This document shows positions 21,890-33,437 of a stretch of 64,000 nt of DNA, one piece after another (position 1 is the first letter of the stretch; the number at the start of each line of letters is the position of its first letter). Source of the DNA: Allium sativum (taxonomy: Eukaryota; Streptophyta; Magnoliopsida; Asparagales; Amaryllidaceae); the NCBI GenBank assembly GCA_030737875.1, contig CM060919.1, positions 808,959,160 through 809,023,159 on the forward strand. Direction: 5' to 3'. Made by a program: the position numbers and the translations under genes. The notes beneath the pieces were generated by a model. That model was not told where the DNA came from. It was given only the letters and a program-made list of their open reading frames with translations, and made no database searches.

Positions 21890-24717
21890 ATATCGTTAAT
21901 AATTTGTATATAATGCAATTTAAATCAGCTTTACGTGAAACAAAAGATGTTTGCTTTCTAATGATAGTAGTTTTCAAATATAAAAGAAAATTTGAATTTT
22001 GATGTATATATTTTAAAATATGTTCAAATCTATTTTCAAATAAAATCGCAGTTTTGCAGTTTAGTGGCCGTAATTGGAAATCGATAAAATGACTTTATAA
22101 AAATTATTAAAAATCATGATTAATTAGGATAAATCATTAAAAATATTTGAATTGGAAAGTTATGGTTTTGAATAATGTAAAGGTTATTTTGTTTAAATTA
22201 CCTAATGCAAGCTATATAGCAACTCTTTTACAACGTTTTCTAGAAATAGTATGTTTTGAAGTTTCAAACCTACTGATTATTTATTTAAATCTTAAACAAT
22301 AAATTTTAAATAATTAATGAAATATTTTTGGGAGACTATAACACTTAAACATATTAGTTTTAAGTAAAATCTAGTTTACCTTAAGATAAATAGGTTTTCC
22401 AAATGAAATTGGGAACGGTTGGAAGTGGTCTTCGAATGCTGATATTACTTCCATGAACAGAACTTATACTATTTGAGTAATTTAAAAGGCAGGAATACCG
22501 TTATTCTGATGATAATGTGAGTTGAATATGAGAAATAATATTGAACATGAGTTGATAAAATTTCGATCCAATTCTTATATCAAATGGTTTTAATAAAGAT
22601 AAAGGTTTTCAAATTAAAGTATGATAGGTTTGGTTAGAAATAATATTCAGGTGTTTGATATGGAATTCCATTGTTGGACATGTACTATATGAGGAATTTG
22701 AAAGATATTCATATCATTATTCCGCTCGTGGCATTCGTTGATTAGTAGAATTGGTTTTGGATTTAAGTTGATACAATATCTATACAAACCTTATATTTAA
22801 TATCAATCGGCTTCGGCCTGATTCTTGATATTTAAGAAGATGACAACATATAGAATAAATCTTCTGATTTAAATTTTATTATGAATTTAAAGGAGAGCTT
22901 TGGTTAAGATTATTGAAAATTTGTTTTTAAGCAGTTTAAAGAAGTCCATTTTGGATCAATGAGCTATTAAATATGGATTTTGTTAAAGGATAAGAGAATC
23001 AAGAGTGGTTTTAAAAGAAAGTTTTTGATTAACCAAATTTAAGCGAAGGGAGAATTGATTGAAAATCGATAAACTCCGTAATTGTTTTTAAATTGTGCTG
23101 ATTATTCGAAAAGATTGGGATTAGATTTCTATCTGAAAACCATTTCGAATAATCATACGTCGAAATGGAGCAAATAAAATTATGGATGATAGTTGTTGAA
23201 GACTGGAAATCTTCACATTGTATAGATTACTTGTTGATGTCTCAGGTAGGTTGTACACCCGCTATGAGATTTTATTATAGCAGTGGTACGAACGTACTTG
23301 GAGATTTTCCGAACTTGCAAGGGCTTCTCTCCTTTATTGGACGAGGAATAAAGTGCCTTCGGTTTCGTTCTGACCTAGAACGAACTTGTATAGATGTGTG
23401 TGTTTGACATTGTATTTTTAATGCATTAGTTGATCTTTACTAAATATATTTCTTTTTGGCGGCAGTGAATATTTTCTATTAGCTTAACACCCATCTTTGA
23501 GACATACGAGCTCAAAGGTGATATGGTTAGTAATTATCGATTATATGTTATGAAATGGCAATGTGGCACACCAATTGATTGAGTTATTAATAATCAAAGC
23601 ATGGCTTCGGGATAGGCTTAGCTTTGTGTAACGAGACTTCGGCAAGCCTCACACCACATAAACGACCAAAACAGGAAAAGATGCAGTAAGGATATGGGTG
23701 TGTTGTTTTCTTTTAGATAAAAAGTGCCCCATGGTATAGAGCCCGCATATTACTTATGTGGCAACTGCTACTTATGTGGATGTTGAAGTTGCGGGGCCCT
23801 GGTTAAAGGTTGGTAACAACCGGGAAATGGCATACTCAGGAACGATCTAATTTTTCTAGTTAAGGGATAAATTGGCCTTAAGTTGGCAGAGAGCCCATTT
23901 GGTTCTCAGGACATCCCTCTAGAGGTGTACCCATCGGATAAGGAAGTTCCTTAGCCTGGTCATTTATTGGAAATCTATTCTCTATTATGAACCCTTACGG
24001 TTTTAGTTGTATACTATATGTCAACATAATAATATGGGATAATATGCTGGCTAGGATTGGAACATTTACTTGTGAAATTATTTTCCACACTATGCATTAA
24101 TATTAATATCATAGGATCTTCCATGTATCAAGCATTTTTGGTTAACATAAGGATAAACCTTAACAAAGTCTGTGTTTGCATTGTGTGTATGCCGCAAGAC
24201 CTTATAGTAGCTTCATTTTCTAAAAGGCATTGCAAATTTTATGCACTGGTATTCATAACGGAACAACCCATTCTGTATTATACAATGCCGTCTTATGATT
24301 TACCTCACTTTAAAATAAATATAAATATAAATGTTTTAAGTTTTTCATAACAGCCCAATGACTAACATGGTGTATATTATTCCATTCACCTGAACTCTGG
24401 GTGCCCATAGTTTTCCACATGGGCAGCCTGGTAGTTTTGGTTTGCAGATTAGTCTTGGGGTCAATTTTTGAGCAGGTGCTGGATTAGGACTGGAGCTGTT
24501 ACTTGGATCATTATTCTCCTGTTGAAGGTTTTATATTTTCCGCTAGTATCTGTTGTACTCTTAGAATCATTGCAACTCTGATGTAAAATCATTATTATGA
24601 TAATAAAAAGTTTTTTGTTCTATTCTAATTGCAAGTACCCGTAACAATCCGTCTTTATGAATGCTTTGAGTCAGTTTAATTACCGATTTAAAGCAAGCAA
24701 AAAGGTGGTTCGTTACA
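21890..24717 (+). repeat. 5' LTR (5'-truncated) of a large gypsy-like element
   Basis: It is homologous to 39840-40479 joined with 45398-47543 at roughly 80-85% by eye; the shared landmark ATGCAATTTAAATC is at about 21915 and 39849. It ends AAAAAGGTGGTTCGTTACA, directly followed by a PBS, so it is a 5' LTR. The start expected from the 3' LTR (TGTAATGATCTAG, 26632) is missing. About 2.7 kb of LTR has been lost at the junction with the Tat-type LTR. Small frames such as 23165-23407 and 24057-24350 are within the LTR and I do not call them genes. Confidence 0.75.
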
Positions 24718-24722
24718 TTAAG

Positions 24723-24735
24723 TGGTATCAGAGCT
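24723..24735 (+). promoter_or_regulatory. Primer binding site, initiator-Met tRNA
   Basis: TGGTATCAGAGCT begins five bases after the LTR end ...CGTTACA. Confidence 0.85.
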
Positions 24736-25887
24736 TTGTTTTATACCAAGCTTTGGGTATGACTCATTATAACAGAATGAAAGGACCCATCAGAGATAGG
24801 ATTAGTAATATCCTAGAATGAGGTACTTATTAGAGATAGTGTTAGTAACACCTTAGAAGGAGGTTCTATTCATGAGAACGTATTTTCATGTAGAAATGGT
24901 TCTGATTTTAAGAAGAAAATATGTTGCGAATATAAAAAATTTGTTTTAAAATATAAATATAAAAATATTATGGTTTGGATAATAAATAAGAAGACCATAA
25001 CTATTAAAATATATTTATTTGTAGTCTCCTCCAAACTAATTAATTAAGATTATTAAGATCGAATATGGATATCATGTGACCAGAATTTCACAGTTCGACT
25101 AAGGATGTTCCTATGTCATAACTAATATAATCCAACTATAAAAAGCTTTGTAAATTTAACAAGGCTAGGAACTTGGTTAAAATATGTTTGCAAATTAGGA
25201 AATAAATAAGGTAATTTAAACTTAGGTTAAAACTTAAGTGTTTGATTAGAATAGAAAAATCCGAATTACTGACAATTTTGGACAGTCTATAAATTCTGTA
25301 ATAAGTTTAAAAGTTAAATAAGAAAAATAAAGATGGATTATCGGTATAGTATTAGAATTATTTTCACTTAAATTTTTGGGAGTAGCCTTGACCTTTCAAA
25401 TTTCTTTTCATTAATAGGAAAATTAACGATAACCTAATGTTAAAGAACTAGCAATAATCTTTATAATAATTGGATTAGAAATCAGGAATCTCGACAACTT
25501 TTAATAATCGACGAATTCTAGGATGCATTCGAATAAGAAATAACATACATGGGTACAAATACCTTGGGAATTAAGTCTCACAATTTGACTAAAAAGGTAT
25601 TTGGTAATTAGAAGTTATATAGACTAAGGTATTTAAATAAGCTATGATTTCATTTATTTTAGGTACTTTAAAATTTAAAGGGAATAATGGAACTTTAAAT
25701 TAGAAAGAAAATAGATTTCACAACTTTGAATTTGGAAGTTAGCTTCAAAATCTAGAAAACGATTTCTAACTCTAAAATATCTTTACTAACTTTAGGGCAG
25801 TAGACCATTGAGTGTTAGACAATATCTAGCCTAGTTTACTACTAGTTTGGTAGCAGCAGTTCAAGATCTATTGACTCAGATGGACGG

Positions 25888-26220
25888 ATGTTCGATCCTC
25901 TAAGTGATGCTGACCAAAGGTATACAGAGTCAGAGGCCTCTCTTCGCAGAAAGCCCGAGCCCGTAGAGCCGATAGAGTGCATACAGATAGGTGATACTTT
26001 AGAGCATGATAAGATAGTAGCTAATGACGAGCGCTTCGATCAAAGGCTGACGAGCACATTGTACGGGAGATGGGTAGCCTCATTATTGATGACCAAGAGA
26101 TAAGGGATCCCAAAGAGAATATACAGCTCTCAGATGAGGTTGACGATGTGAGGTAGGAGATCCTTTGAGACTTAGGTGTACTTGACGATGATATAAAAGG
26201 AGAGTTTAACGAACCCATAA
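25888..26220 (+). pseudogene. Acidic coding remnant, unrecognised
   Basis: A 72-codon frame (25888-26103) is rich in Glu/Asp (for example PEPVEPIECIQIGDTLEHDK). A second frame takes over near 26040 with a similarly acidic peptide (MGSLIIDDQEIRDP, then LSDEVDDVR) and then meets stops near 26154. This looks like one frameshifted acidic protein. It is the only coding trace in the element and could be part of an old gag, but there is no diagnostic motif. Confidence 0.3.
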
Positions 26221-26618
26221 ACTAATCATGTAGAGCATATTCATGATGATGATGTTCCAGAGTGAGATTTAGCACCCGAGTTCGATGAGGGTGAGGTTAT
26301 TGACGAGGATGGATATCTTGCAGATGGTGAATAGTATGTCAGGACCGTATGATGGTGTGTCAGGGATGTCAAGTGTGATTAGTTAGATGTAGGTTATTGT
26401 TTTGGGTTAAGGAGATAATGTGGATATTGTATACATAGTTATCTTAAGTGCTAATTTTACACTAAGATATTTTTGGGCTAGGATATTTTTTGAGGACGAG
26501 ATTTCTTATTTTTTATCAAAGGTAAAGGTTTTATTCAAATTTAAGTATAAGGATTTTTTTAAAGATCTCGAGTTTGAAAATCTATGGGTTATTTTATAAG
26601 GTCTAATCACAACCTCTC

Positions 26619-26631
26619 CTAGGGGGTAGAT
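26619..26631 (+). promoter_or_regulatory. Polypurine tract of the large gypsy-like element
   Basis: CTAGGGGGTAGAT lies directly before TGTAATGATC of the 3' LTR. Confidence 0.7.
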
Positions 26632-27189
26632 TGTAATGATCTAGAATTTTGATCAACTTAAAATCAAAATTTTGAATATAAAATGAATTTAAAATTAGTT
26701 TGAATATGAATTTGATTTTAATATAAATAAGGTTTAAGCAGTAAAAAATGAATATTTAATTTTGTCAAATACAACAGTAAAATACAGTGAGAAAATATCA
26801 GCTTTGGTTATAACGAATTTTCCATGTATGTATTAGTAAAACCATTCTTGTTAACATGATCTTTCTATCAAATTTTTTAAAAATATAGATTATAAAAATA
26901 AATAATAATTTTGAATTATTAAACTTGTTAATAAACATGGTCAGGTTTTGATAACATTTGTCGTCAATTGTCAAATAGTTAATCGGAAAACCTAGAATTA
27001 ACAATAGCAACATACATAAGGTGTTTCAACTTTGCAACACTTTAAAGTGTTGGAAAAGTGTTACTAAAAAAACCATGTATAATAACATGGTTTTCTTTCA
27101 AATGGTTTTAATGCATGAGTGGTTTAGGACATTTGTCCTTTTGTGTTATTCCACTTTTTTCCTTGAAAAATCATATAAAAAATGCCTAA

Positions 27190-27375
27190 CCGCCAATCAT
27201 TCTTCATTCCATCTTCCTTCATTTCCTTCTCGTTCTTCTTAGCTTTCCTCCTCCCTTCTGTGGATTCCTAAGCCATTTCTCTTCCTTCTTCCTCTCTCTT
27301 TTCCTCCTTCTTTCCCTCCTTTTCCTCCCTTCTTCTCCCTCCTTCTCCTCCTCCTCTCCTCCTATTTCCTCCCTC
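27190..27375 (+). repeat. Polypyrimidine (CTT/CCT) tract in LTR leader
   Basis: About 185 bp of nearly uninterrupted C/T (TTCC, CTCC, CTTC runs). It marks the probable transcribed leader of the LTR. Confidence 0.7.
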
Positions 27376-29233
27376 CTCTTATCAACCTAGCCCACTTGCG
27401 ACCACCACCTACGACCAACCACCTGTCCACCTCCTCCTCCAAAAACTCACAGCCCTACCTCCACCACCCACCTCGGCCAAGCACCCCCACGCCAACACTT
27501 ACATATGCCACCGCCCCCTTCATCTCGGCTTCCATCCCTAGCCCACGACTAGCAACTTCCTGAGGCTATAATTCCCCCAAAACCGATCCAAATTATGATT
27601 TTCTTCTTCAAAAATCATGTTTTTTTTCCAACGGCTAAAAATTTCATGTTGAGATTTTTTTTTTTTAATTTTGAGCCTAGCTAATCCAAAAATCCATATC
27701 TTTGAAAACCATATTTTTTGGCTTCATTTTATTGAAACCGAAAATAACTACAATAAAGAAATTCCTACAACTTTATAGGTTGATACTTTTCCAAATTTAG
27801 AGAGTAGCTAGCCCAAAAACTCGAGGAAGTTGGTCTATTTTCAGAGTTAGAAAAAAACTATAGCGTGATACGCGGTTACCCTGTCCGTCGGTTTGATCAA
27901 GGCCCTACTAAAGTTAGATGTAGCGGAAATAACAGTGAGAAACTCTACCCACTTTTTTTATATATATTTGATTATAGCCGTTAAATATATGTGTGTAATG
28001 CTGGATAAATGGTTGTATAGTTAGTGACACTCATACACTGATTAGCGTTGACTATTGTAACGCTTGCATGTAGATAATAACATGTATTGATGATACTGTT
28101 GATGATTTTATGGAGTTGCATGTGATTGTTATTATGGTTTAATTATCATCACACACTGTGAATTATGGAATTATAGAGGTAATTGGTTAAGTCCCTTCCA
28201 CATTTGAAAATATAAACAGGTTTTACATTATTTTGATGCGGAAATAATGAAGTTTAGAATTTGATATCCGAAATAGTTTGAAAATGAAATTAAAGTACTT
28301 AAGAATAACATTTGTATAGGTGGAAACGTATTTGAGAACAATTTTGACTATGAATGGCTATTCAAATTTGAAAATAATGTAAAAATGTAAATTCCAAAAT
28401 TGAATTTGAGTTGATATATAAACGATGTTTTAAACTCAAACTGATGATTTCTATAGTCTTATATAATGTTTAATTCGGTTTCTATAAAGGTTAAGGTTCA
28501 AAGGATAAATTTTGGAAGAGAATTTTTATTCTATGGATGTTATAATATTATAACATTCTATTTTGACTTAAAATTGAATTTAAAGTAAAAAAAATTGGAA
28601 AATATTGTTTTAAATAGGTTGAATTTAAACAGGTGTTCATGTACCTTAGTGTTAAGAGACACTTAACATCACCATGCCACATCAAATGACATAGCCAACA
28701 AATCACATCCTAGTGTACGCAACAAGAGAACCCATTGCAACATCTCTTCAAGGCTACAAAGAAGATTGACGTCACCATGTATTGCAACAAAAAAGGACAT
28801 GTTCTCGAGAGCATGAAGATCGGTATGGTATAAAACTAGAGGGAAAAGAAATAACGTCTAGACACTAGAGAGCGCAAGAGTTTCACTTGTTGCCTGAGGT
28901 GTACAATGATGACCTGTGCACTACTAGTTACACCAATACCAGATCACAAAACTCCAAAAGAGAACCAGATTACAATTGAACATTCCTAAGCAGATCCCCT
29001 AAAACTGCACCAATCCGAGTTTGCTAAGAAACGACACCTCATCAACAACAAAGATCAGAGCCAAGAAGGCTTCTCGTGTATTCGAATCAGTGATTGGACC
29101 CAAACAAACAATAACAATCAAGGTAGGACTAGCAGACAAATGAAAGAATTGCATAAACTCCGAGTTTTAGATGACCGAAAAAGAAACCAAACACCTCAAC
29201 AATATCTTTCAATCAAATACACAAACTAACACA

Positions 29234-29238
29234 CAAGA
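29234..29238. repeat. Target-site duplication CAAGA (left) of Tekay-like element
   Basis: CAAGA flanks the LTR here and again at 39694-39698, immediately outside the TGTAACA/TGTTACA ends. Confidence 0.92.
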
Positions 29239-29525
29239 TGTAACAACCCATAATTTTAAAATATTAAAATTAACAAATTTAAGGACACTTAATTTTTAGA
29301 AGAAGAATTAAGTGAAACGGGTTACGCCATTGCATTCGTCTCGGAATTCTGCTTGAGATAAAGTCTGAGTTTGCGTAAATCGGGCTCCGTATGAAGAAGT
29401 TATGGAGCTTAGAAGATTTCAAGTTTAAACAGAAATTAAATTAAAATAATAATTAATAATCTAAAACCAGTTCGAATTTCAAAACAACAGAATTGGGCTA
29501 AGCGGGAAATTTCCCACTCAGGGGT

Positions 29526-29592
29526 GTCGACCCCCCTATAGGGATGTCGACATAGGTGTCGACCCCCCTACAGAGGAGTCGACCCCTGTTGG
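29526..29592 (+). repeat. GTCGAC cluster in 5' LTR
   Basis: Three GTCGAC sites and one GTCGAC within AGTCGACC separated by CCCCCTATAGGG-type spacers. Equivalent to 1086-1166. Confidence 0.75.
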
Positions 29593-29741
29593 CCAGGTTG
29601 GGCTAACGTGTTCGGATGATGATTTTTTTGATTTTAGGGATTATGTGGCTTCATTTGGTTGGCTGAGTGATGTGTCATTGTGAAATGGATAGTTTAGCTT
29701 GATCCTAAACTAATCTAAGGGATCTAATTAATCCTACACAT

Positions 29742-29750
29742 CTATATAAA
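29742..29750 (+). promoter_or_regulatory. Probable LTR TATA box
   Basis: CTATATAAA, conserved at the same place in all three Tekay-like LTRs (about 1323, 29742, 36746). Confidence 0.6.
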
Positions 29751-30125
29751 CACCCATAAACCTAAATCCTAATCAAAACAAAATTCATTCATAAGCCGCC
29801 ATGCTGCTGCATCCTAAACTAAGCTAGTCTCTTCTCCAATGAATTAAAGCTTAGGGATTGTAAAAATAGGGATTCTAGAACAACAACGAACGAATCTATT
29901 CTTTCTTCTATCATTATGAGTACAGTTGCTTTCACAAGATAAATAATTAAAATAATTATGATAAGTTGTGATCTGGACTGAATGAATATGCCTGTTGAAT
30001 CATATGTTATTAGCCAGTTCTGTTATCACCTATTTTTGTTAATATATGCCAGTTTGTTATCATATGTAATTAGATTCATTTTATGATGTTAATTCCTATG
30101 TCTAATTACATATGCTTGGTTAGAT

Positions 30126-30705
30126 TCATCTATGCAAGTTATGTTTATCTATGCAAGTTATGCAAGTTTATATGCAAGTTATGTTCATCTATACAAGTTA
30201 TGCAAGTTATGTTTATCTATGCAGGTTTATATGCAAGTTATGTTCATCTATGCAAGTTATGCAAGTTTATATGCAAGTTATGTTCATCTATACAAGTTAT
30301 GCAAGTTTATGTGCAAGTTATGTTTATTTATGCAAGTTATGCAAGTTTATCTATGCAATTTTATACGCAAATCATGTTCATTTATGTGAAAGTTATGCAA
30401 GTTTATATGCATGTTATGTCCATCTATGCAAGTTATGAAAGTTTATCTATGCAAGTTTAAATGCAAGTTATGTTCATCTATTCAAGTTATGCAAGTTTAT
30501 ATGCAAGTTATGTTCATCTTTACAAGTTATGCAAGTTTATATGAAAGTTATGTTTATCTATGCAAGTTTATATGCAAGTTATGTTCATATATGCAAGTTA
30601 TGCGAGTTTATATGCAAGTTATGTTCATCTATGCAAGTTATGCGAGTTTATATGCAAGCTATGTTCATCTATGCACGTTATGTTCATCTATGCAGGTTTA
30701 TGCTT
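30126..30705 (+). repeat. Tandem array of TATGCAAGTT-type motifs in 5' LTR
   Basis: TATGCAAGTT alternates with ATGTTCATCTATGCAAG and ATGCAAGTTTATATG in an irregular ladder of about 580 bp. All three forward frames stay open through much of it, because the short motif set contains no stop. The repeated hydrophobic peptides (MQVMFIYASYASLYASYVHL) are a by-product. It is matched by 37133-37735 in the other LTR with a different order of units. Confidence 0.85.
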
Positions 30706-31217
30706 ATATGTTTAGATCCATGCCAGTTCTTATGTTTAGATCTATGTCAGTTTACATTGCATATGTTAATTGGATCCATCTTATATGCTAGTTCACGTTT
30801 ATATGCTTAATTAGATTTATGTTGTTCTATGCCAAGTTTGGGTTACACATGCTTAATTAGATTTATATTGTTTTATGCCAGCATGGATGTCATATGCCTC
30901 TTTCTTTTCTTTTTCTTATGAGTTAGGCTAACAACAAGCCTAACGTATTATGTGAATTACACGTACGAACGACGTGGGAATGTTGGGGAATAGTTTGGGA
31001 AATATTAAATATTGGATATTATGTAATTGGCATAAATTGGTTAGTAACCATGTAATTAACTTGAGACATAAATTGGTATAGTTTATATACATGGAAATTA
31101 TGGACATAATTTGGATGATAATTATGAACATAGCTTGAATTGGAAATTATGGACAATTTGAAATAGGGATAGTAATTCAAATTGGGGTTGAATAATAAAA
31201 TGAGATAATGAACATGT

Positions 31218-31425
31218 CTAACCCGAGGTTAGATTGAGTTGCGGTGTAAGACTGCCCGGAACCACCCGACACATCCAACAACCGCAACAACAAAAGGTTT
31301 GATGTGAGAGGTTAGTGCATCAAACCCAAAACCCGAGGTTAGAATGAGTTTGCGGTAGAAGTCTGCCCAGAACCGCCCGACACATCTAGCAACCGCAAAC
31401 AACAGTTCTAATGTGAGAGGTTGGT
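31218..31425 (+). repeat. Tandem duplication of a ~110-bp block in 5' LTR
   Basis: Two copies of AACCCGAGGTTAGA...GTCTGCCC-GAACC-CCCGACACATC...AATGTGAGAGGTT (31219 and 31330). Same arrangement as 2119-2330. Confidence 0.7.
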
Positions 31426-32011
31426 GCATTAATAAATCAATTAATGCTAATGAACAGACATGCTAAGAGTGGTAAGGTTAAGTAAAATGAATAGGCGATA
31501 CTTAACCAATACAACATGTTAATTAAACAAATGGGTGGGGTTAGGTTAAATTGAGAACACTTAACCGTTATAACATGCTAATTAGAAAACACTAGTAACT
31601 GGGGCCCATTTCAGCAGTAACCCACATAGATGTATCATGGTACCCTGAACTAGGCAAGGTGGGGCACGATTACTAGGCTGATTATAAGCGGTAAAAATAG
31701 AGGCGGGTGGTGCGTCAGTGTAGGTTCTGACGGAGTACGGGCGTGCACATGCTACGGAGTGAAAAAATCAGGCACTGAGCATTAGTAGTTATACACTGTG
31801 CATCGTAAATTGTGTCGTGTTGCCATCATAGGGATTGATATACACCATAGTTGGACCAGCACAGGTCTCTAGAAACAAGCGGGGTCGAATGACACAAGTA
31901 ATAAATACACACGAGTTAGGGAGCCGATCGAATGGGGAGGGTAGTGGGTACAACTAGTGGAGATAGGGGCATGCGACACATATGAAAGCAACTAGGGGTA
32001 CACGAAACTGT

Positions 32012-32044
32012 CACTATTATTATTATTATTATTATTATTATTAT
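32012..32044 (+). repeat. TTA trinucleotide microsatellite
   Basis: About ten TTA/ATT units. A shorter run is at 39031-39053 in the 3' LTR. Confidence 0.85.
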
Positions 32045-32688
32045 CATTATGATAAGTAAGAGGGATCAACTTTCAGAGTAAATAGGGTTGGTGCAGTGTA
32101 GTAATTATCCTATAATGATTAGAAGCGCAATCAACGTTTATCTTATTCATCTTGCTTACCTTGTCATACATGCTTATGTTACACCCATTTCTTACTTTCC
32201 AGTTTATGTTCTCATCCTATTACTTTAATAATTATATTGTTAAAGTTATTGGACTCGCCAGACTTTATGTCTGACCTCGTTTGTTTCACCTCTTTTCTTT
32301 CCGTTTCCTCCCCTCTTCCCAGGTTCTCAGGGTGGGCTTAGTGGAGCTTGATTTGGATCTCTTTCTCTCTCTTTTGGAAGTGCTTGGATTGCTGAAAATA
32401 AAAGTTCAGCTTATCTCTTTTTATGGCTATTTATGTTTGGGTTATGCTTTTTATTTTATGTACTCAAAAAATAATTTGTCAAGATGGATATTAAGTGTAC
32501 TTGGTTTTATTGTTGGTTTTGGTGTTGTAACCAAACTATTTTTCCGCTACAATGAAGTTGTTTTAAAATTTTAAAGTACCAATATATGTATCTGTCTCGT
32601 TATATTCTGTTCTATACACTTATAATACTCCATGAAAGATAATGCATTCCCTTTGTGAGTGACATTAATGGACATGGGGTGTTACACG

Positions 32689-32700
32689 TGGTATCAAAGC
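32689..32700 (+). promoter_or_regulatory. Primer binding site, initiator-Met tRNA (one mismatch)
   Basis: TGGTATCAAAGC two bases after the LTR end. The canonical sequence has G at the ninth base. Confidence 0.85.
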
Positions 32701-32939
32701 TGAAGGTTATCAGAACAGATAAAAGATTTTGAAAAACCGTTTTTCAAAAGCATTTTTCTGAAGAAGTACTTTCAAAAACATGTTTTAAAGAGAGTATTTT
32801 CAAGAGAAAAGTTTATTATGAAAAACATAATCCCCAAGAGCCATATATCATTCTTTCGTTTCTTTGTTTTGAATCTCTTCCTTCTTCCTTCTTCCTTCTT
32901 GAGTCTCTTTCCCCGTGTGTAGATGATTTTTCTAAGATA

Positions 32940-33410
32940 TGTAAGGACTTTCGTGCAATGGGCGGAAAACCGTTTCATAGACCTGAGGCGTTTGTCGAAG
33001 CTAGAATTGGCTCAAGGAAGTGGAGGACTCGTTTGGTATCTTTGAGATAGATGATAGAAGGAAGGTTTAGCTAGCTGCTTGGTCGATGAGGGAGTTTAGG
33101 CTAAGGAGTACAACCCAAGGATGAGGAATTTTTTGATATGGCTTTAATCCACGAAGAAGGTAAAGGAGAAAGTGGAAATTATAATTAACCCCGTGACAAA
33201 AGAAGGTGTCTTTATTGTGGTATAACGGGCCATGTAATTAAGAAGAAGAAGAAGCCTGATTATTTTCATTGCGGTGAGGCAGGACATCTGATTAAAGACT
33301 GCCCGAGGTGGCAAGGACAAGGGCAAGGGCAGAGGATAAGACCTACTTCTGGAGGACAGGTTCATGCTCTCATGGCACTTCGCATTCGTTCATATCTGCT
33401 TCATTAGTAA
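32940..33410 (+). pseudogene. Gag remnant of Tekay-like element with damaged zinc knuckles
   Basis: Only scraps of gag survive. Around 33005-33080 a frame reads WLKEVEDSFGIFEIDDRRKV, a stop, then LAAWSM, which corresponds to the W-E-E-K-F core of chromovirus gag. The rest of the capsid region is missing. At 33204-33310 the peptide CLYCGITGHVIKK is followed by YFHCGEAGHLIKDC: two CCHC knuckles, the first without its last Cys and the second with Tyr in place of its first Cys. Frameshifts and stops separate the pieces. Gag would package the RNA; this copy cannot. Confidence 0.65.
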
Positions 33411-33437
33411 AAACTGCACCTAAATACTAGTTTAGTT

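Larger units (their letters stand above)
24718..26631 (+). other. Internal region of the large gypsy-like element, without pol
   Basis: Only 1.9 kb separates the PBS from the PPT of the 3' LTR. Most of it is AT-rich and stop-filled. The only coding-like part is about 25860-26340. No gag zinc knuckle, RT or integrase is seen. Short non-coding interior plus very long LTRs is the LARD (large retrotransposon derivative) layout. Confidence 0.6.
26632..29238 (+). repeat. 3' LTR of the large gypsy-like element, first segment
   Basis: It starts TGTAATGATC after the PPT. The inverted partner TCATTACA is found only at 47536-47543. The LTR is therefore proposed to continue at 39699-40479 and 45398-47543, beyond two later insertions (total about 5.5 kb). 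A polypyrimidine tract (27190-27375) and a CTATAGCGTGATACGCGG phrase (27859) resemble CTATAGCGTCGCGG in the inverted LTR at 40486-45391. The part after about 28630 differs in texture and might be an additional insertion. No gene is called; the frame 27021-27242 overlaps the pyrimidine-rich leader. Confidence 0.65.
29239..32686 (+). repeat. 5' LTR of Tekay-like gypsy element (3448 bp)
   Basis: It begins TGTAACAACCC and ends GGGGTGTTACA, perfect 7-bp inverted ends. It is about 90% like 36214-39693 over the first 150 bp by eye, with many C/T and G/A differences, so the insertion is moderately old. Landmarks in order: GTCGAC cluster (29526-29592), TATA box (29742-29750), TATGCAAGTT array (30126-30705), duplicated CCCGAGGTTAGA block (31218-31425), TTA microsatellite (32012-32044). 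The 815-3445 LTR shares all of these except the array and the TTA run. Confidence 0.93.

Noticed and set aside
30083..30791. Long overlapping ORFs in all three + frames (also 37086-37844)
   Set aside because: They come from the stop-free TATGCAAGTT array in the LTR; peptides are simple repeats and all frames are open equally.
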